NCBI GenBank assembly: GCA_032718475.1
Contig: JAUCBJ010006795.1
Coordinates: forward strand, 1-26,980
Direction of reading: 5' to 3'
DNA length: 26,980 nucleotides
Source of the DNA: Nemertoderma westbladi
Lineage: Eukaryota; Xenacoelomorpha; Nemertodermatida; Nemertodermatidae
The notes beneath the pieces were generated by a model. The model searched no databases, was not told where the DNA came from, and saw nothing but the letters and a program-made list of their open reading frames with translations. The position numbers and the translations under genes were made by a program. This document shows positions 1 through 9,558 of this stretch, in pieces; position 1 is the first letter of the stretch, and every line of letters begins with the position of its first letter.

Positions 1-737
1 CAATGAATTAAAATGATATGAATCTTTAATAGCGAATTGAACCGATAATAGCTATGCTTTCTATAATTTAGCCTACTAATGTTCTTATAAAAGGCAGAAA
101 ACATTTCGCTATTTCAACACGGTCTTAAAACACTGATAATAAAGTCTCAAAATCCTAACAAAATCATAACAAAAAGTCCCGTGACTTTAGCTCTCTTATT
201 TTCCAAGAATCCCGTTCAACACATGTAATCAGCAGTGAGACAGGATAATTTCAGTTCAGTAGCTCGGGATTGGTCGAAATCAGAACTAACTCAACGCAGG
301 GCTATGGGTAACTGGGGCAACCTTCCCAAGCCGGCTGGCCAATCGAACAGCTCAGATCCCTCCTAAAGGATTCCAACGCTTTGGAGGGGGGAACTGGTTA
401 GCAAAGAAAACAAATCAGTCATATCCCAGAAAAACCTTTACAGTAGGTTTCAGAGTATTTTAGCGTATGGGGGAAAAACTGGGTTGCGGGGCGAAGGGCC
501 AGTTACATCCCACAGAAGCTTTTACAGAATTTTATGGACTAAATCCTATCGTGCTTACTTAATTTTAATTAAATGGAATTTTATCCGCCATATCCGACCA
601 TAGTTTGTTGGAATTTTTACCTATAATATATGGAAATACCTACTTAATAACTTTCGTTCAATAACGGTATGGTGAAATTATTACTATAATATCAATTAAT
701 TTGAATAATATACAAATCTATCTATCTATGAAATCAG
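1..737. other. Intergenic DNA, no recognised feature
   Basis: No reading frame with recognisable protein similarity, no tandem array and no RNA gene was seen here. The sequence is AT-rich at its right end. It leads directly into a short LINE remnant. Confidence 0.5.
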
Positions 738-1036
738 TGCAGAGGTATGAAAAACATTGCTTTCGCCGTGAGGACCAACCAGTGCATAATCTTGTACTTT
801 GGCAGCCTCATGGAGTAAATAGACATGGTGGACAGCCCATGACTTTCTTGAGACGCATCTTAAAGGACACTGGCCTTGAAGATGCAGATTATCTAGCAAA
901 TGTCATGGGTGATAGGGAGTTGTGGGGGCCCAATTTTCTCGACAAGCCGGCACAGCATTCTTAATTTGTATGCAATATGTATATATAATGCAGCTGCAAT
1001 GCAGCATGTCGATCGTACGTAGTAGTAGTAGTAGGC
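738..1036 (+). mobile_element. LINE-A remnant (copy 0), internally deleted 3' end
   Basis: From about 752 this closely matches the 3' end of the larger LINE at 4371-6490: the C-terminal coding part (HCFRREDQPVHNLVLWQPHG), the stop at 964, and a tail beginning with CAGCTGCAATGCAGCATG and ending in (TAG)n at about 1021-1036. The 12 bp just before (GCAGAGGTATGA, 738-749) also occur at the 5' edge of the larger copy, in the same frame (residues QRYE). This copy therefore looks internally deleted rather than simply 5'-truncated. It encodes no RT domain and is dead. Its (TAG)n tail is directly followed by another LINE fragment. Confidence 0.8.
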
Positions 1037-1059
1037 CTAGTAGAATGAAAAACAGGCTA

Positions 1060-2471
1060 ACGGCTAAGCAGATCATTATTGGATGTTTGCAACCGGATGC
1101 TGAAAGGTGAAAAGCCACCACCAAATTGTACTAAAGGTCAACTAAAGCCTCTCCCCAAGAAAGGAGACTTCGGTATACCAACAAACTATCGTGGGATCTT
1201 TCTGCTTGTGGTAGATGCCTAAATATGCAACAAAGTGATTCTATATAGGATTAGGCCTCACATAGATAAACTACTGCGTAAAAGCTAAAACGGATTTCGA
1301 CCAAATAGATCAACAATAGCTCTGATACTTGCACTACGGAGACTGATTGAGGGAATTAAGTCACATAATCTCCCCGCAGTCCTGACTTTCGTGGACTTCA
1401 AGAAAGCATTCGACTCAATCCATAGAGATAAATTGATGTAAATCCTAAGAGCTTATGGAATACCAGAAGTAATTGTTGCTGGCATTGGATTGTTATATTG
1501 TGACACAAAAGCTCATGTACTCTCACCATATTGTGAAACTGAGTTTTTCTCAATCCTGGCTGGCGTACTGCAAGGTGACACATTAGCACCATTACTATTT
1601 GTAATTGTGCTGGATTACGCAATGAGGACGGCCACAAAGGGTGAAGATCTGGGATTCACACTACAAGAACGCAGAAATAGTAGATATCCGGCAACTACAG
1701 TAACAGACACCGATGCGCACGCGATGCACAGCTTCTACTAAATAATGTGGAGAGGGCTGCTAAGGAGGTTGGATTGCATATAAATGCTACCAAGACCGAA
1801 TTCATGACCTTTAATGTTGATGGAAACTTGACAACAATTGATAATAATCAACTAAGGAAGGTCGATGACTTCCAGTACCTTGGATCATGGATAGAGAGTA
1901 GCAAAAAGGACATAGAAGTTAGGAAAGCAAAGGCTTGGGTAGCTCTATCAAAAATGGATACCATTTGGAAATCAGATCTCTCCAGGCACCTGAAGACCAA
2001 GTTCTTTCGAGCCACAGTGGAAAGTGTATTTTTATACGGGGGTGAGACCTGGACACTGACTAAATCACTTGAACAACGAATTGATGGTTGCTACACCAGA
2101 CTACTAACACTAAGGGCAGCCCTAAACATTAGCTGGAGACAACACATGACAAACGCCAAGCTTTATGGTACAATACCACCTGTAGGCCCATCAATCACTC
2201 TCCGTGAACGCAGAATAAGATTCAGGTGGGATACTGGTGTAGGCCTAAACATGAGGTCATAACAGATCTACTTTTCTGGCAACCGACACAAAGAAAGCTT
2301 AGCCATGGACGGACGACCGGCTAGACCAACTTGAAAGGAATACTGAACTTGAGAGAAACGAAATACATAGAAATACATAGTTGCGACAACTACAGTATGG
2401 AGAATCGGGAAGCCTGGGAGGATCTTATTTCCACTGTCCGCGTTCGCTCGACCTACTGTAGTAGTAGTAGT
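1060..2471 (+). mobile_element. LINE-B, decayed relative of LINE-A, 5'-truncated
   Basis: This is a broken reverse-transcriptase gene of a non-LTR retrotransposon. Readable blocks in order are PLPKKGD..TNYRG (about 1145-1200), NGFRPNRST (about 1290), FVDFKKAFDSIHRDKL with the first catalytic Asp (about 1387-1437), and AGVLQGDTLAPLLFVIVLDY (about 1558-1620). These are followed by ERAAKEVGLHINATKTEF and FQYLGSWIE (1750-1895) and the thumb and C-terminal region to about 2262. There are in-frame stops, for example near 1220, 1287 and 1438. The segment that should carry the FADD catalytic box (about 1695-1745) is missing or scrambled, so the copy is inactive. It ends in (TAG)n at about 2457-2471, as LINE-A does, which suggests related subfamilies. 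The RT-to-C-terminus layout resembles the RTE-like group, but the clade is not certain. Confidence 0.85.
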
Positions 2472-2986
2472 GTTCAAAATGAAAAGTGTTGGGTACTTGT
2501 ATTTTTCATTATTGCCTACACAGTCGACTAAAAATGTATTCAGCGCTCCAGAAAACCTATATCGAAAAATTTTGGTTTTTTACTTGAAATTTTGGTGCTG
2601 CAAAAACACCCCAGTAACTTTTTTGAATTTTTATTCTTCGTTGAGATTGAGAATAGTAAAATCTACGTAGGCCTACAAACAAAAAAAAATCAGACGCTTC
2701 CGTTAAAGTAGATTTTATTATAGCCCGGTTCTACTGTAATAGGGTTAAGAATAACTCAACGATATTAATTCGTTACTGTACATCAGTACCGCCAGAAATT
2801 CCCATATCTACCAGTGATCAAAGGTCGATAGGCCTATATACGTGTAACGGGAGTTAGTTAGCAAATAGTACCTACTGTATATTAACACTTAATGTATTTG
2901 TGTACTTGCAGGATAGTAGTACAGTAGACCTGAGTAATATATCTTGTTTTGGTAACTACCGCATTGGGTAATTAATTAATAGAGTT
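2472..2986. other. Upstream region of GHITM-like gene 1
   Basis: No gene is seen. The stretch contains two TAGGCCTA-type palindromes (about 2667 and 2830). A pyrimidine-poor candidate splice acceptor, TTGCAG, at about 2906-2911 could end an intron in the 5' untranslated region. No clear TATA box is visible. Confidence 0.4.
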
Positions 2987-3703
2987 ATGGCTCTAATAGA
3001 AGCAGATGATGAGTTGGAGGGACCCGAGGAACTCATGTTGAGACCTGTACGCAGACGACTGCTTGTCATATACTTGTTCTTAATCTGCGGCTTGGCTATA
3101 ACAGCGGCAACTTGTTTTATTATTATTATCAGTGGAATTGATGTATTTGATGATATGAGACAGTGGGAGATTCTCCTTATAATTTCATTAATGATAGCTT
3201 ACACTCTCCCGTATGAAACTGGCGTTGGTAAGAAGCAACTAGCCTGGATGGTTTACTGCATCAGTGGTGGTATTGAAATGTCGTATACCTACACCCACGA
3301 AGCATCCAAACATGGTCTACGATACACACTATTCCCTACCACATCATACAACACAACTCTTATAAAGGCTGCCTTGTCTACCGCCGGCTTCTTCGGCGGT
3401 GTCACCGCTGTGGGTCTAATCGCCCCTCCAAATATATTCAATCGCCTCTGGATCATGCTAGCTACTTCGTTCTGTTTGGGTATCATATCTTGCATCGTTA
3501 CTGATGACACAATAGTTTCGAATTTCATAGTGTTTGCTGGGTTGGTGCTGTACTTCAATCAAACTGCGATTGGAAATGCCATGGAGAAACCCCATACTAG
3601 AGATGGGCGGCCGGTTTTGCGAATATATCGATTTGATCCGATAAAGAGTAGCCTTGGTAGTCACTTTGTTACATTACTTATATTGTATGGTTTTTGGATT
3701 TAA
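2987..3703 (+). CDS. GHITM/TMBIM5-like multi-pass membrane protein, intronless copy 1
   Basis: A 238-residue protein with about seven hydrophobic segments (roughly 24-50, 60-75, 84-101, 125-148, 152-171, 177-196, 225-237). It resembles GHITM (TMBIM5/MICS1), a mitochondrial inner-membrane member of the Bax-inhibitor-1 family linked to calcium handling and cristae structure. Shared marks are GKKQLAWMVYCISGG (81-95), a block LIKAALSTAGFFGG with VGLIAPPNIF (125-151), AGLVLYFNQTAIG (184-196), and FDPIKSSLG (216-224), which matches the YDPIN block of GHITM. It is much shorter than GHITM (about 345 residues) and has no obvious mitochondrial presequence, so its location is uncertain. The Asp of the usual LYDTQ motif is replaced by Phe190, while Asp217 of the DPI motif is kept. 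A stretch of about 17 residues (107-123) is absent from the paralogue at 9909. The start ATG has G at -3 and +4. A single open frame suggests retrogene origin. The family call is by eye. Confidence 0.75.
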   Translation: MALIEADDELEGPEELMLRPVRRRLLVIYLFLICGLAITAATCFIIIISGIDVFDDMRQWEILLIISLMIAYTLPYETGVGKKQLAWMVYCISGGIEMSYTYTHEASKHGLRYTLFPTTSYNTTLIKAALSTAGFFGGVTAVGLIAPPNIFNRLWIMLATSFCLGIISCIVTDDTIVSNFIVFAGLVLYFNQTAIGNAMEKPHTRDGRPVLRIYRFDPIKSSLGSHFVTLLILYGFWI

Positions 3704-4370
3704 GTTTTTAAATGTCAGAAAATACATACAGTATATCAAACTGTTTGTACTGTACGAATGATGGTTGTTACACAAACCGACAAAGGCTTTCTTTCAGATG
3801 GAGATAACACATGGCAATATAATAAGAACAACATTAAGCTGTTTAGTCAGTCAACTGTGACTTTGATGGATGTTTAAAGTGAAAATGTAATGTAGTTTTA
3901 ATTCCAGGCAAGATCTGATCATTACAATAATACAATCGCGAGAGGTACAGTAAGAATATATCATCTTTGTGTAAAAAGGGCAAAACTTGGTGTTTACTGT
4001 AGTAGCAACACATTGGATGTAATGAGTGTCTAGTTTGGCCCTGCGTTAGATGCGGGGATTTTACAAATTGTATGTGAGAGAAAGGCAGTGAGAAATTATA
4101 TGCAAAATGCACAGGCGCGTAGCCAGGATTTGTCCAGGGGGGGGGGGGAGCCCTCAAGAAATTGTTTGTCGATTGTATGGTTCAATATAATTATACATAT
4201 AATACAGTACTGTATTAAGTCCAAATATTTATTTGAAATGTATTATAATATTTGAAATGTTTTATAGTATTTAAAGTTATAATAATAATGAACTATTAAA
4301 TAATAATATTTCTTTAAGTTAAGTATTAAGTTTAAATTAAGTAGCATTTATTATTTATTAGTTATTATTA
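3704..4370. other. Downstream region of GHITM-like gene 1, AT-rich
   Basis: No gene is seen. It presumably includes the 3' untranslated region of the preceding gene, though no canonical AATAAA was found. It holds one arm of an inverted repeat at 4109-4131, a run of G at about 4137-4148, and a very AT-rich stretch at 4180-4365 that abuts the 5' edge of the LINE. Confidence 0.5.
4109..4131 (+). repeat. Inverted repeat arm, left
   Basis: The core CGTAGCCAGGATTT, preceded by GCACAGGCG, recurs in reverse complement at 7511-7533. Both arms point inward and enclose 3.4 kb that includes the LINE-A copy. It may be the terminal inverted repeat of a DNA transposon or two separate members of one family. 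No convincing target-site duplication was found. Confidence 0.5.
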
Positions 4371-6490
4371 AGCAGAGGTATGAGGCTCTTGCCTCTGAGG
4401 CGGCAGATCACTGTGAGGGCTATACTGCCTTTACAGAAGCAGTTAAGTTAGCAGCTGCAGAAACAGTTCCTGTATACCCTCGAAACAGGAAAAGGGCCCC
4501 CTGGACTGACAACAAAATTCAGAAGTGCCGAAATGACCTTCATAAGGCGCAGAAAGAGTCCCGACTCAAACAGACTACAGCGGCCAAGAATGCAGTTAAA
4601 GCTGCATCTAGGTCCCTGAACAGGCAGTACTCTGCTAATCTACAGGAGCTAATAAACCAACAGGTTGATGCCATCAATGATGCTGACGACAGCAGGCAAT
4701 CATCCCAGGCATGGAAATCGATCAATCTGCTTACTGGGCGGAAAAGCCAACCAACCACCAAGGTTAAGGCTGAATCACCAGCCGATCGCCTCAATGGTTG
4801 GAAAGCCCACTTTGAAAAGCTCCTCAATAATGACAGGGTATTGCCTGATAACTTTATAGAAGTAAAAGTGTCTGAGTCTGTACTCCCAGATATTCCCATT
4901 GGCGATATCTCCTTTGCAGAAGTGAAGGCTGCTGCAAAGAGCATTAAGACCAATCGTGCCAGTGGTGTAGATGGTGTTCCCCCTGAGGTCTTTAAAATAC
5001 CTGAGTGTTTAAAGCTCATCTATCCCATCATAGTAGACATGTACCGTACAACAAGAGTCCCACAAGAAATGAAAACAAATAAGTTGGTGCCAGTTCCCAA
5101 GAAGGGCAACCTAACACTCTATGGTTCTTTTCGGGGAATCTCATTGATCTCGATTGCTGCAAAACTATACAATAGAATTCTATTAAATCGCATCAGGGAT
5201 CCCATTGAGAGACTGCTACGTGGAAATCAGAATGGGTTCCGTAAAGGTCGTGGGACCATGGAGCCCATTTTGGCACTTAGAAGGATAATTGAAGAGTTAT
5301 CAAAAAAGAAAGACAGGCATCTGGCTGTTATCTTTGTTGACTTCTTCAAGGCCTTTGATTCAGTCTCTCGCTCACGTATGTTCAGCATACTTTCATTATA
5401 TGGGATTCCTGATGAAATTATTGCAGCAATCAGATCAGTATACGATGGTTCGACAACATTTGTGTCTACTGTTGACGGTGACACAGAACCATTTGAAGTG
5501 TTATGGGGCGTCCTCCAAGGAGACACACTTGCACCATTCTTGTTCATTATTGTGGTTGACTATGTTCTACGCATGTCCTTAGATCATCATAATGATGATG
5601 GGGTGATGATAACTCCACCTACTGGCTCCAGAAGTCGAGGAAATCCTGCCAAGTACCTAACTGATCTAGACTTTGCTGATGACTTAGGAGTACTCTCAGA
5701 ATCATTAGAGGGAGCCCAGCGGCTCCTCAGCTCATTAGAACATGCTGCTTCTAGTGTTGGTCTTTTTATTAACTCCAGAAAGACCAAAATTCTGACAGTT
5801 AACTTTGAAAGTCCTCAGCAAGTCTCTGATCGGATGAGCATAAGCTCAAAGGATGGTATGCTTGAGCATGTGGACGACTTCTGTTACCTGGGATCATGGA
5901 TCCGGAAGTCAGGTGAGGACCTTCGAATACGTAAGGGAAAGGCATGGGCAGCCTTGAATAGGCTTTCCAGGATTTGGAAGTCACCTAGAATTAATCGGAA
6001 ACTTAAGGTCCGATTATTTAGAGCAGCAGTAGTTCCAGTACTCCTCTACGGGAGTCCATGCTGGGCTCTAACTGCTGAGGACACCAAATCTCTGGATGGC
6101 ACATTCACAAGAATGCTACGCCGGGTACATTGTGTCAAGTACAATGCACACATCTCCAACCAGACACTATATAACATTGGAGGTGTCTCATTGGTTCCCC
6201 CAAGCTTGACACTAGAACAAAATCGCCTCCGCTTTGCAGGACATTGCTTTCGCCGTGAGGACCAGCCAGTGCATAATCTTGTACTTTGGCAGCCTCATGG
6301 AGTGAATAAGCATGGTGGACAGCCCATGACTTTCTTGAGACGCACCTTAAAGGACACTGGCCTTGAAGATGCGGATGATCTAGCAAATGTCATGGGTGAT
6401 AGGGAGTTGTGGCGGCGCAATTTTGTCGACAAGCCGGCACAGCATTCTTAAAAATGCAGCTGCAATGCAGCATGCCGATCCTAGTAGTAG
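4371..6490 (+). mobile_element. LINE-A copy 1, 5'-truncated but RT-intact
   Basis: A non-LTR retrotransposon insertion. Coding similarity starts abruptly at about 4371, so the apurinic-like endonuclease domain is missing. The RT and C-terminal domains are intact to the stop at 6449-6451. A short 3' segment (CAGCTGCAATGCAGCATG) is followed by a (TAG)n tail that runs into TAC/CAG triplets at 6484-6525. The same 3' end is found at 965-1036 and, inverted, at 11325-11375, which fixes the element's 3' terminus. The C-terminal pattern (LRFAGHCFRRED) and the triplet tail suggest an RTE-like clade. That assignment is inference. Confidence 0.88.
4373..6451 (+). CDS. LINE-A reverse transcriptase (truncated ORF2, uninterrupted)
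   Basis: The frame is open for 692 codons from the truncation edge to the stop. No start ATG is apparent, because the true start lies in the missing 5' part. Counting residues from the TTG at 4841, the RT blocks are SGVDGVPPE (41-49), PVPKKGN..YGSFRGISL (84-101), NGFRKGRGT (131-139), FVDFFKAFDSV with catalytic Asp167 (165-175), WGVLQGDTLAPFLF (222-235), and the catalytic FADD box at 278-281. These are followed by INSRKTKIL and DDFCYLGSWI. All three catalytic Asp residues are present. The upstream part (4373-4840) contains RKRAPWTDNKIQKC, the linker that usually joins endonuclease and RT. Without the endonuclease this copy could not retrotranspose alone, but the clean frame suggests a young insertion. 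Confidence 0.88.
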   Translation, partial: QRYEALASEAADHCEGYTAFTEAVKLAAAETVPVYPRNRKRAPWTDNKIQKCRNDLHKAQKESRLKQTTAAKNAVKAASRSLNRQYSANLQELINQQVDAINDADDSRQSSQAWKSINLLTGRKSQPTTKVKAESPADRLNGWKAHFEKLLNNDRVLPDNFIEVKVSESVLPDIPIGDISFAEVKAAAKSIKTNRASGVDGVPPEVFKIPECLKLIYPIIVDMYRTTRVPQEMKTNKLVPVPKKGNLTLYGSFRGISLISIAAKLYNRILLNRIRDPIERLLRGNQNGFRKGRGTMEPILALRRIIEELSKKKDRHLAVIFVDFFKAFDSVSRSRMFSILSLYGIPDEIIAAIRSVYDGSTTFVSTVDGDTEPFEVLWGVLQGDTLAPFLFIIVVDYVLRMSLDHHNDDGVMITPPTGSRSRGNPAKYLTDLDFADDLGVLSESLEGAQRLLSSLEHAASSVGLFINSRKTKILTVNFESPQQVSDRMSISSKDGMLEHVDDFCYLGSWIRKSGEDLRIRKGKAWAALNRLSRIWKSPRINRKLKVRLFRAAVVPVLLYGSPCWALTAEDTKSLDGTFTRMLRRVHCVKYNAHISNQTLYNIGGVSLVPPSLTLEQNRLRFAGHCFRREDQPVHNLVLWQPHGVNKHGGQPMTFLRRTLKDTGLEDADDLANVMGDRELWRRNFVDKPAQHS

Positions 6491-7170
6491 TACTACTACA
6501 GTACAGTACAGTAGTACAGTACTCCACCCTTACAGTCATCGAACACTGGTCCTGTAAGGTACGCAACAAACTTCTCCCGCGTCCAATCTTCGCCTGGATC
6601 AATCTTCGCCCTCAAAATGAGCAACTATTGCTCGGTGGAAACCTTCGCCCACTAAACAATGATTGTTTTGATGAGAAAAGCCGTCTCTGCAACCTACCCC
6701 TTCCCATCAATTGGTAACAACATCGTTTATTGTTTTGGTTAGAAAAAGCCGCCTCTGTAACCTGATCCTTTTCCTCAATTGGTAACTAAAATGGTTTCTA
6801 AAACAAATCTTATTGGGCGAAGATTGCCTTGCGGGCGAAGGTTTCACCCAGGCGAAGGTTGGACTCGGACGAAGATTGGACACGGGCGAAGGTTGCACCC
6901 AAACATCCTCTAATGGTACATACAGTATTTTTCTCAGAATAGAATCTGCTTATGATGTAGCTACTGTAGGTACCTGTTGAGGGTGTTGTGTTTACCAATA
7001 AAGGGGATGTTTATCTGAAACTCTCCCCCGCCTTTATACAGCTTTAGGTCCACGTAGCAAGACCTCTAGTACTCACTCAGTTGTTGATGTTAGGGTGTTC
7101 TTGTTGTTAATTTCCAATTGGGTTTTAGTTTTATAAAAGTTTAGCTTAGTTTAGATAATTTTAGCTTCAT
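6491..7170. other. Repeat-rich intergenic stretch
   Basis: No gene is seen. The stretch consists of the short repeats listed separately (6577-6895) and unremarkable DNA leading to the SINE head. Confidence 0.45.
6577..6895. repeat. GGCGAAGRTT motif cluster with inverted halves and a 68-bp direct repeat
   Basis: The motif GGCGAAG(A/G)TT or a close variant occurs five times on the plus strand at about 6817-6892 and three times on the minus strand at about 6582-6650, giving an inverted layout. Between the halves lie two direct copies of a roughly 60-bp sequence at 6660-6717 and 6727-6786, both ending in TCAATTGGTAAC. A related piece (TTTATTGTTTTGGTT followed by TGTAACCTG) occurs near 23437-23473. 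This looks like a non-autonomous mobile repeat of unknown class. Confidence 0.5.
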
Positions 7171-7244
7171 ACGGCGCAGTGGCGAAGTTGGTAGAGCGTT
7201 GGACTTCTCTAGGCCTAAATACCGAGTTCAACCCCACTTGCCGG
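7171..7244 (+). mobile_element. tRNA-like SINE head or tRNA pseudogene
   Basis: The A box of a RNA polymerase III promoter, TGGCGAAGTTGG at 7180-7191, is a perfect match to the tRNA consensus. A diverged B box, AGTTCAACCCC, lies at 7225-7235. The ends CGGC and GCCG can pair as in an acceptor stem. The anticodon arm is disturbed by a TAGGCCTA palindrome at 7210-7217, so a working tRNA is unlikely. A T7 run follows. Confidence 0.55.
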
Positions 7245-7247
7245 TGA

Positions 7248-7254
7248 TTTTTTT
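7248..7254 (+). terminator. Pol III-type T-run after the tRNA-like unit
   Basis: Seven T residues directly follow the tRNA-like region. This is enough to stop RNA polymerase III if the unit is transcribed. Confidence 0.4.
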
Positions 7255-7510
7255 GGTAGTAAGATTGGTAGTAAGCCATTCAAGGAGACAGTTAATGCGT
7301 TAGTTTAGTAGACTGGTAGAGGCGGACCTGCGCGATTTCGCGCTTGTGTATGTTGTGCTTTGTATACAAATGATGAACTGATGGCGGACTCCATGTAGAC
7401 CCTGCTGTAGTTTTGCTTTCTACCTACTGTATACAATTAAATCTATTATAAAATGTATCCAAATAACATTTGCGCCTGCCTACCCTGATATTCCCTCGCC
7501 TACCCAACTA

Positions 7511-7533
7511 AAAAATCCTGGCTACGGGCCTGC
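7511..7533 (-). repeat. Inverted repeat arm, right
   Basis: The reverse complement contains CGTAGCCAGGATTTT, matching the arm at 4109-4131. See that entry for interpretation. Confidence 0.5.
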
Positions 7534-7799
7534 ATTACAGTACTAACACGTTCGTGGGGCCTTCGCGCAGCACGAGGCCCAGTTATGAGATACAAATTAA
7601 AATTGAGCGACTGTATCACAAAATCAGTATTTGAGAAATTTAACCACTCCGCCAATCAATCAAAGAAAGGGGGACAGTACCTGTTCAGCCCTTTTAATCT
7701 GCACCCCCCCCCCTCCCACCAACCAATACATAACCGCGACATCTACCACCCACGGGCTGACGGGGCGGAAGGGTAGCACAAACTTATTTCCAATCGCAC

Positions 7800-8155
7800 A
7801 TTCAATATGCGAAGCCATGTGGTTTATAGGAATATAATAAACGCAGTACTCGTCTTCATTATAAGCCTCATTGAGTTCGTCCTGTTTTGTATTTAAATAT
7901 ATTTCTTAAACGCAGGCTGACGATATTTATAATAATAATAACAAGGGATGCGTTCAATATGTGAAGCCATGTGGTTTATATAATAATAATAGTCAACGCA
8001 ATACTCGTCTTCATTATAAGTCTCGTTGTGCTCGTCCTGTTTTGTATTTAAATATCTTTCCTAAACGAAGACTGACGATCTTTCTAATGCGTTCAATAGG
8101 CGAAGCCAGGTATGGTTTTGGTTTATAGGAATATAGTCTACCCAGCACTCATTCC
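7800..8155. repeat. Imperfect tandem repeat, about 2.4 units of 140-150 bp
   Basis: Three copies of a unit begin with TTCAATA..GAAGCCA at about 7801, 7953 and 8092. The first two share the landmarks GTGGTTTATA, ACTCGTCTTCATTATAAG, CGTCCTGTTTTGTATTTAAA and CTGACGAT. The third is cut short after the GAAGCCA and TTTATAGGAATATA parts. No coding potential is seen. Confidence 0.7.
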
Positions 8156-9254
8156 TCATGAGCCCGAGTTATAGTGTGGCAATGTAGATGCAGTAGTTGC
8201 ACCCGACCAGCCGGAAACTCGGAGCAATAGGCCTACTGCTTGTACAATGCGTGTCAATTTCAACACCGCCGGGCACTGGGTGATGGCAGAGTGAGATTAA
8301 AAAACCGGATTACTTCATCCTTGGTTTCGGTTAGTCCAGTTTGCCCGTAGCGGCAGCGATACCGAAAGTCGAGGTCAACACACAGAGGCGGCCTTGGTGG
8401 TGAGTTGTTTGATTTCAATTCCAACACTTTTCTGGGCAGCTGGGTAGACTCTGGTAGTGGGTACCTGATCTTAGAATGCCGTTCAGCTGGTTAGTCCGCA
8501 TAACTTCCATTGTTGCAGTTGCCGAGTCGATGGATGGTTGGTAGGGGTAGTCCTATTGCTATTGTTGTATTGGCAGATTGGTATGTACATCTACATCTGA
8601 TTATACCAGTTGCCGGTGCCGTCGGTCGTACCAATTACCAATACATAGTCTTTAATTAATATATTTAACCGTTAACAAGAGTAGAAACCGCAAACGAAGA
8701 AATTCATTTTCTGCCGTAGTTCAGTACCGGTTGCCGGTACCGTACCGGTAGTTCTGTAGTTGGCAGTTGCTACCAGTCCGGTTCTACAGTCTGACACTGA
8801 CAGTAGTAGGGCGGTACGGCGCCAACGGACCCTCTAACCTAATTCAGGACCGCAGTCCAGCACTCCGGATTCCGCACTGCAGTGCATAGCATGGCAGCAT
8901 GGCTAATTAGGGTCTACAGAATTAGGCCTGTCCTGTAGGCTACCAGTATACAGGTATACGTGATCTATAATCACTGCACCGGTACCGCGGTACCAGTCAG
9001 CCAGTACCGTAAAACACCGAATACAGTATGGTATTGCAGTATTGTCTGATTGCAGGATTCCCAATTCAGGGATTGACATTGAATATTGTACCGGTACAGG
9101 CAGACAGGCCACAATGGTATTACTGCAGTACTGTAATTTCGTAATTTGCTAGAAATCGAGCTGATGTAGTCTCCTAGCAACCTGCTGATGTCAAGCGTTA
9201 TAATTTTGGATAAATAAATTTATTATAACTGTAAGACAGTTACACTGGTGCTGC
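8156..9254. other. Intergenic DNA rich in TACCGGTA-like palindromes
   Basis: No gene is seen. The palindromic word GGTACCGGTA and variants (ACCGGTACC, TACCGGTA) recur between 8610 and 9095, mixed with CAGTACTG words. No clear period was found. Confidence 0.4.
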
Positions 9255-9558
9255 ACGAAGGCCCCAAGCAAATTCAACTTGGAAAATTTCTAAACTTTTG
9301 ACAGACTATTTGTGTACCAAGTGTGGTTACATTTCATCGAGGATTGATCGAGTTATTAACGTTCAAAATTGAACACCGCAAAAAAATACCGTAATCAACT
9401 TAATTAACTAATTAACTGCTATTATCTTAGCTTCTCGAAGGCCACACGGAAATTCTACTTGGAAAATTTCTAAACTTTTGCCAAACAACATGTGTACCAA
9501 GTTTGGATAGATTTCATCGAAGATTGGCCGAGTTATTAACGTTTAAAATTGAACACGA
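9255..9558. repeat. Direct repeat pair, 124 bp, 180 bp apart
   Basis: Segments 9255-9378 and 9435-9558 are similar along their whole length at a constant offset of 180 bp. Shared blocks include ACTTGGAAAATTTCTAAACT, TGTGTACCAAGT, ATTTCATCGA and GAGTTATTAACGTT. It looks like a tandemly duplicated fragment of a dispersed repeat. Confidence 0.7.

Noticed and set aside
2906-2911. Upstream coding exon for GHITM-like gene 1 ending before a TTGCAG acceptor
   Set aside because: No upstream frame with a presequence or GHITM-like N-terminus could be joined. At most it may bound a 5' untranslated intron.
3843-4157. Minus-strand 104-codon open frame
   Set aside because: It overlaps the G-run and repeat arm, has no recognisable domain, and contains low-complexity proline from the poly-G tract.
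7171-7244. Functional tRNA gene
   Set aside because: The B box is diverged and the anticodon arm is interrupted by a palindrome. A SINE head or pseudogene fits better.
7585-7837. Two overlapping short open frames near a poly-C run
   Set aside because: Low-complexity proline coding from a C homopolymer and no conserved features.
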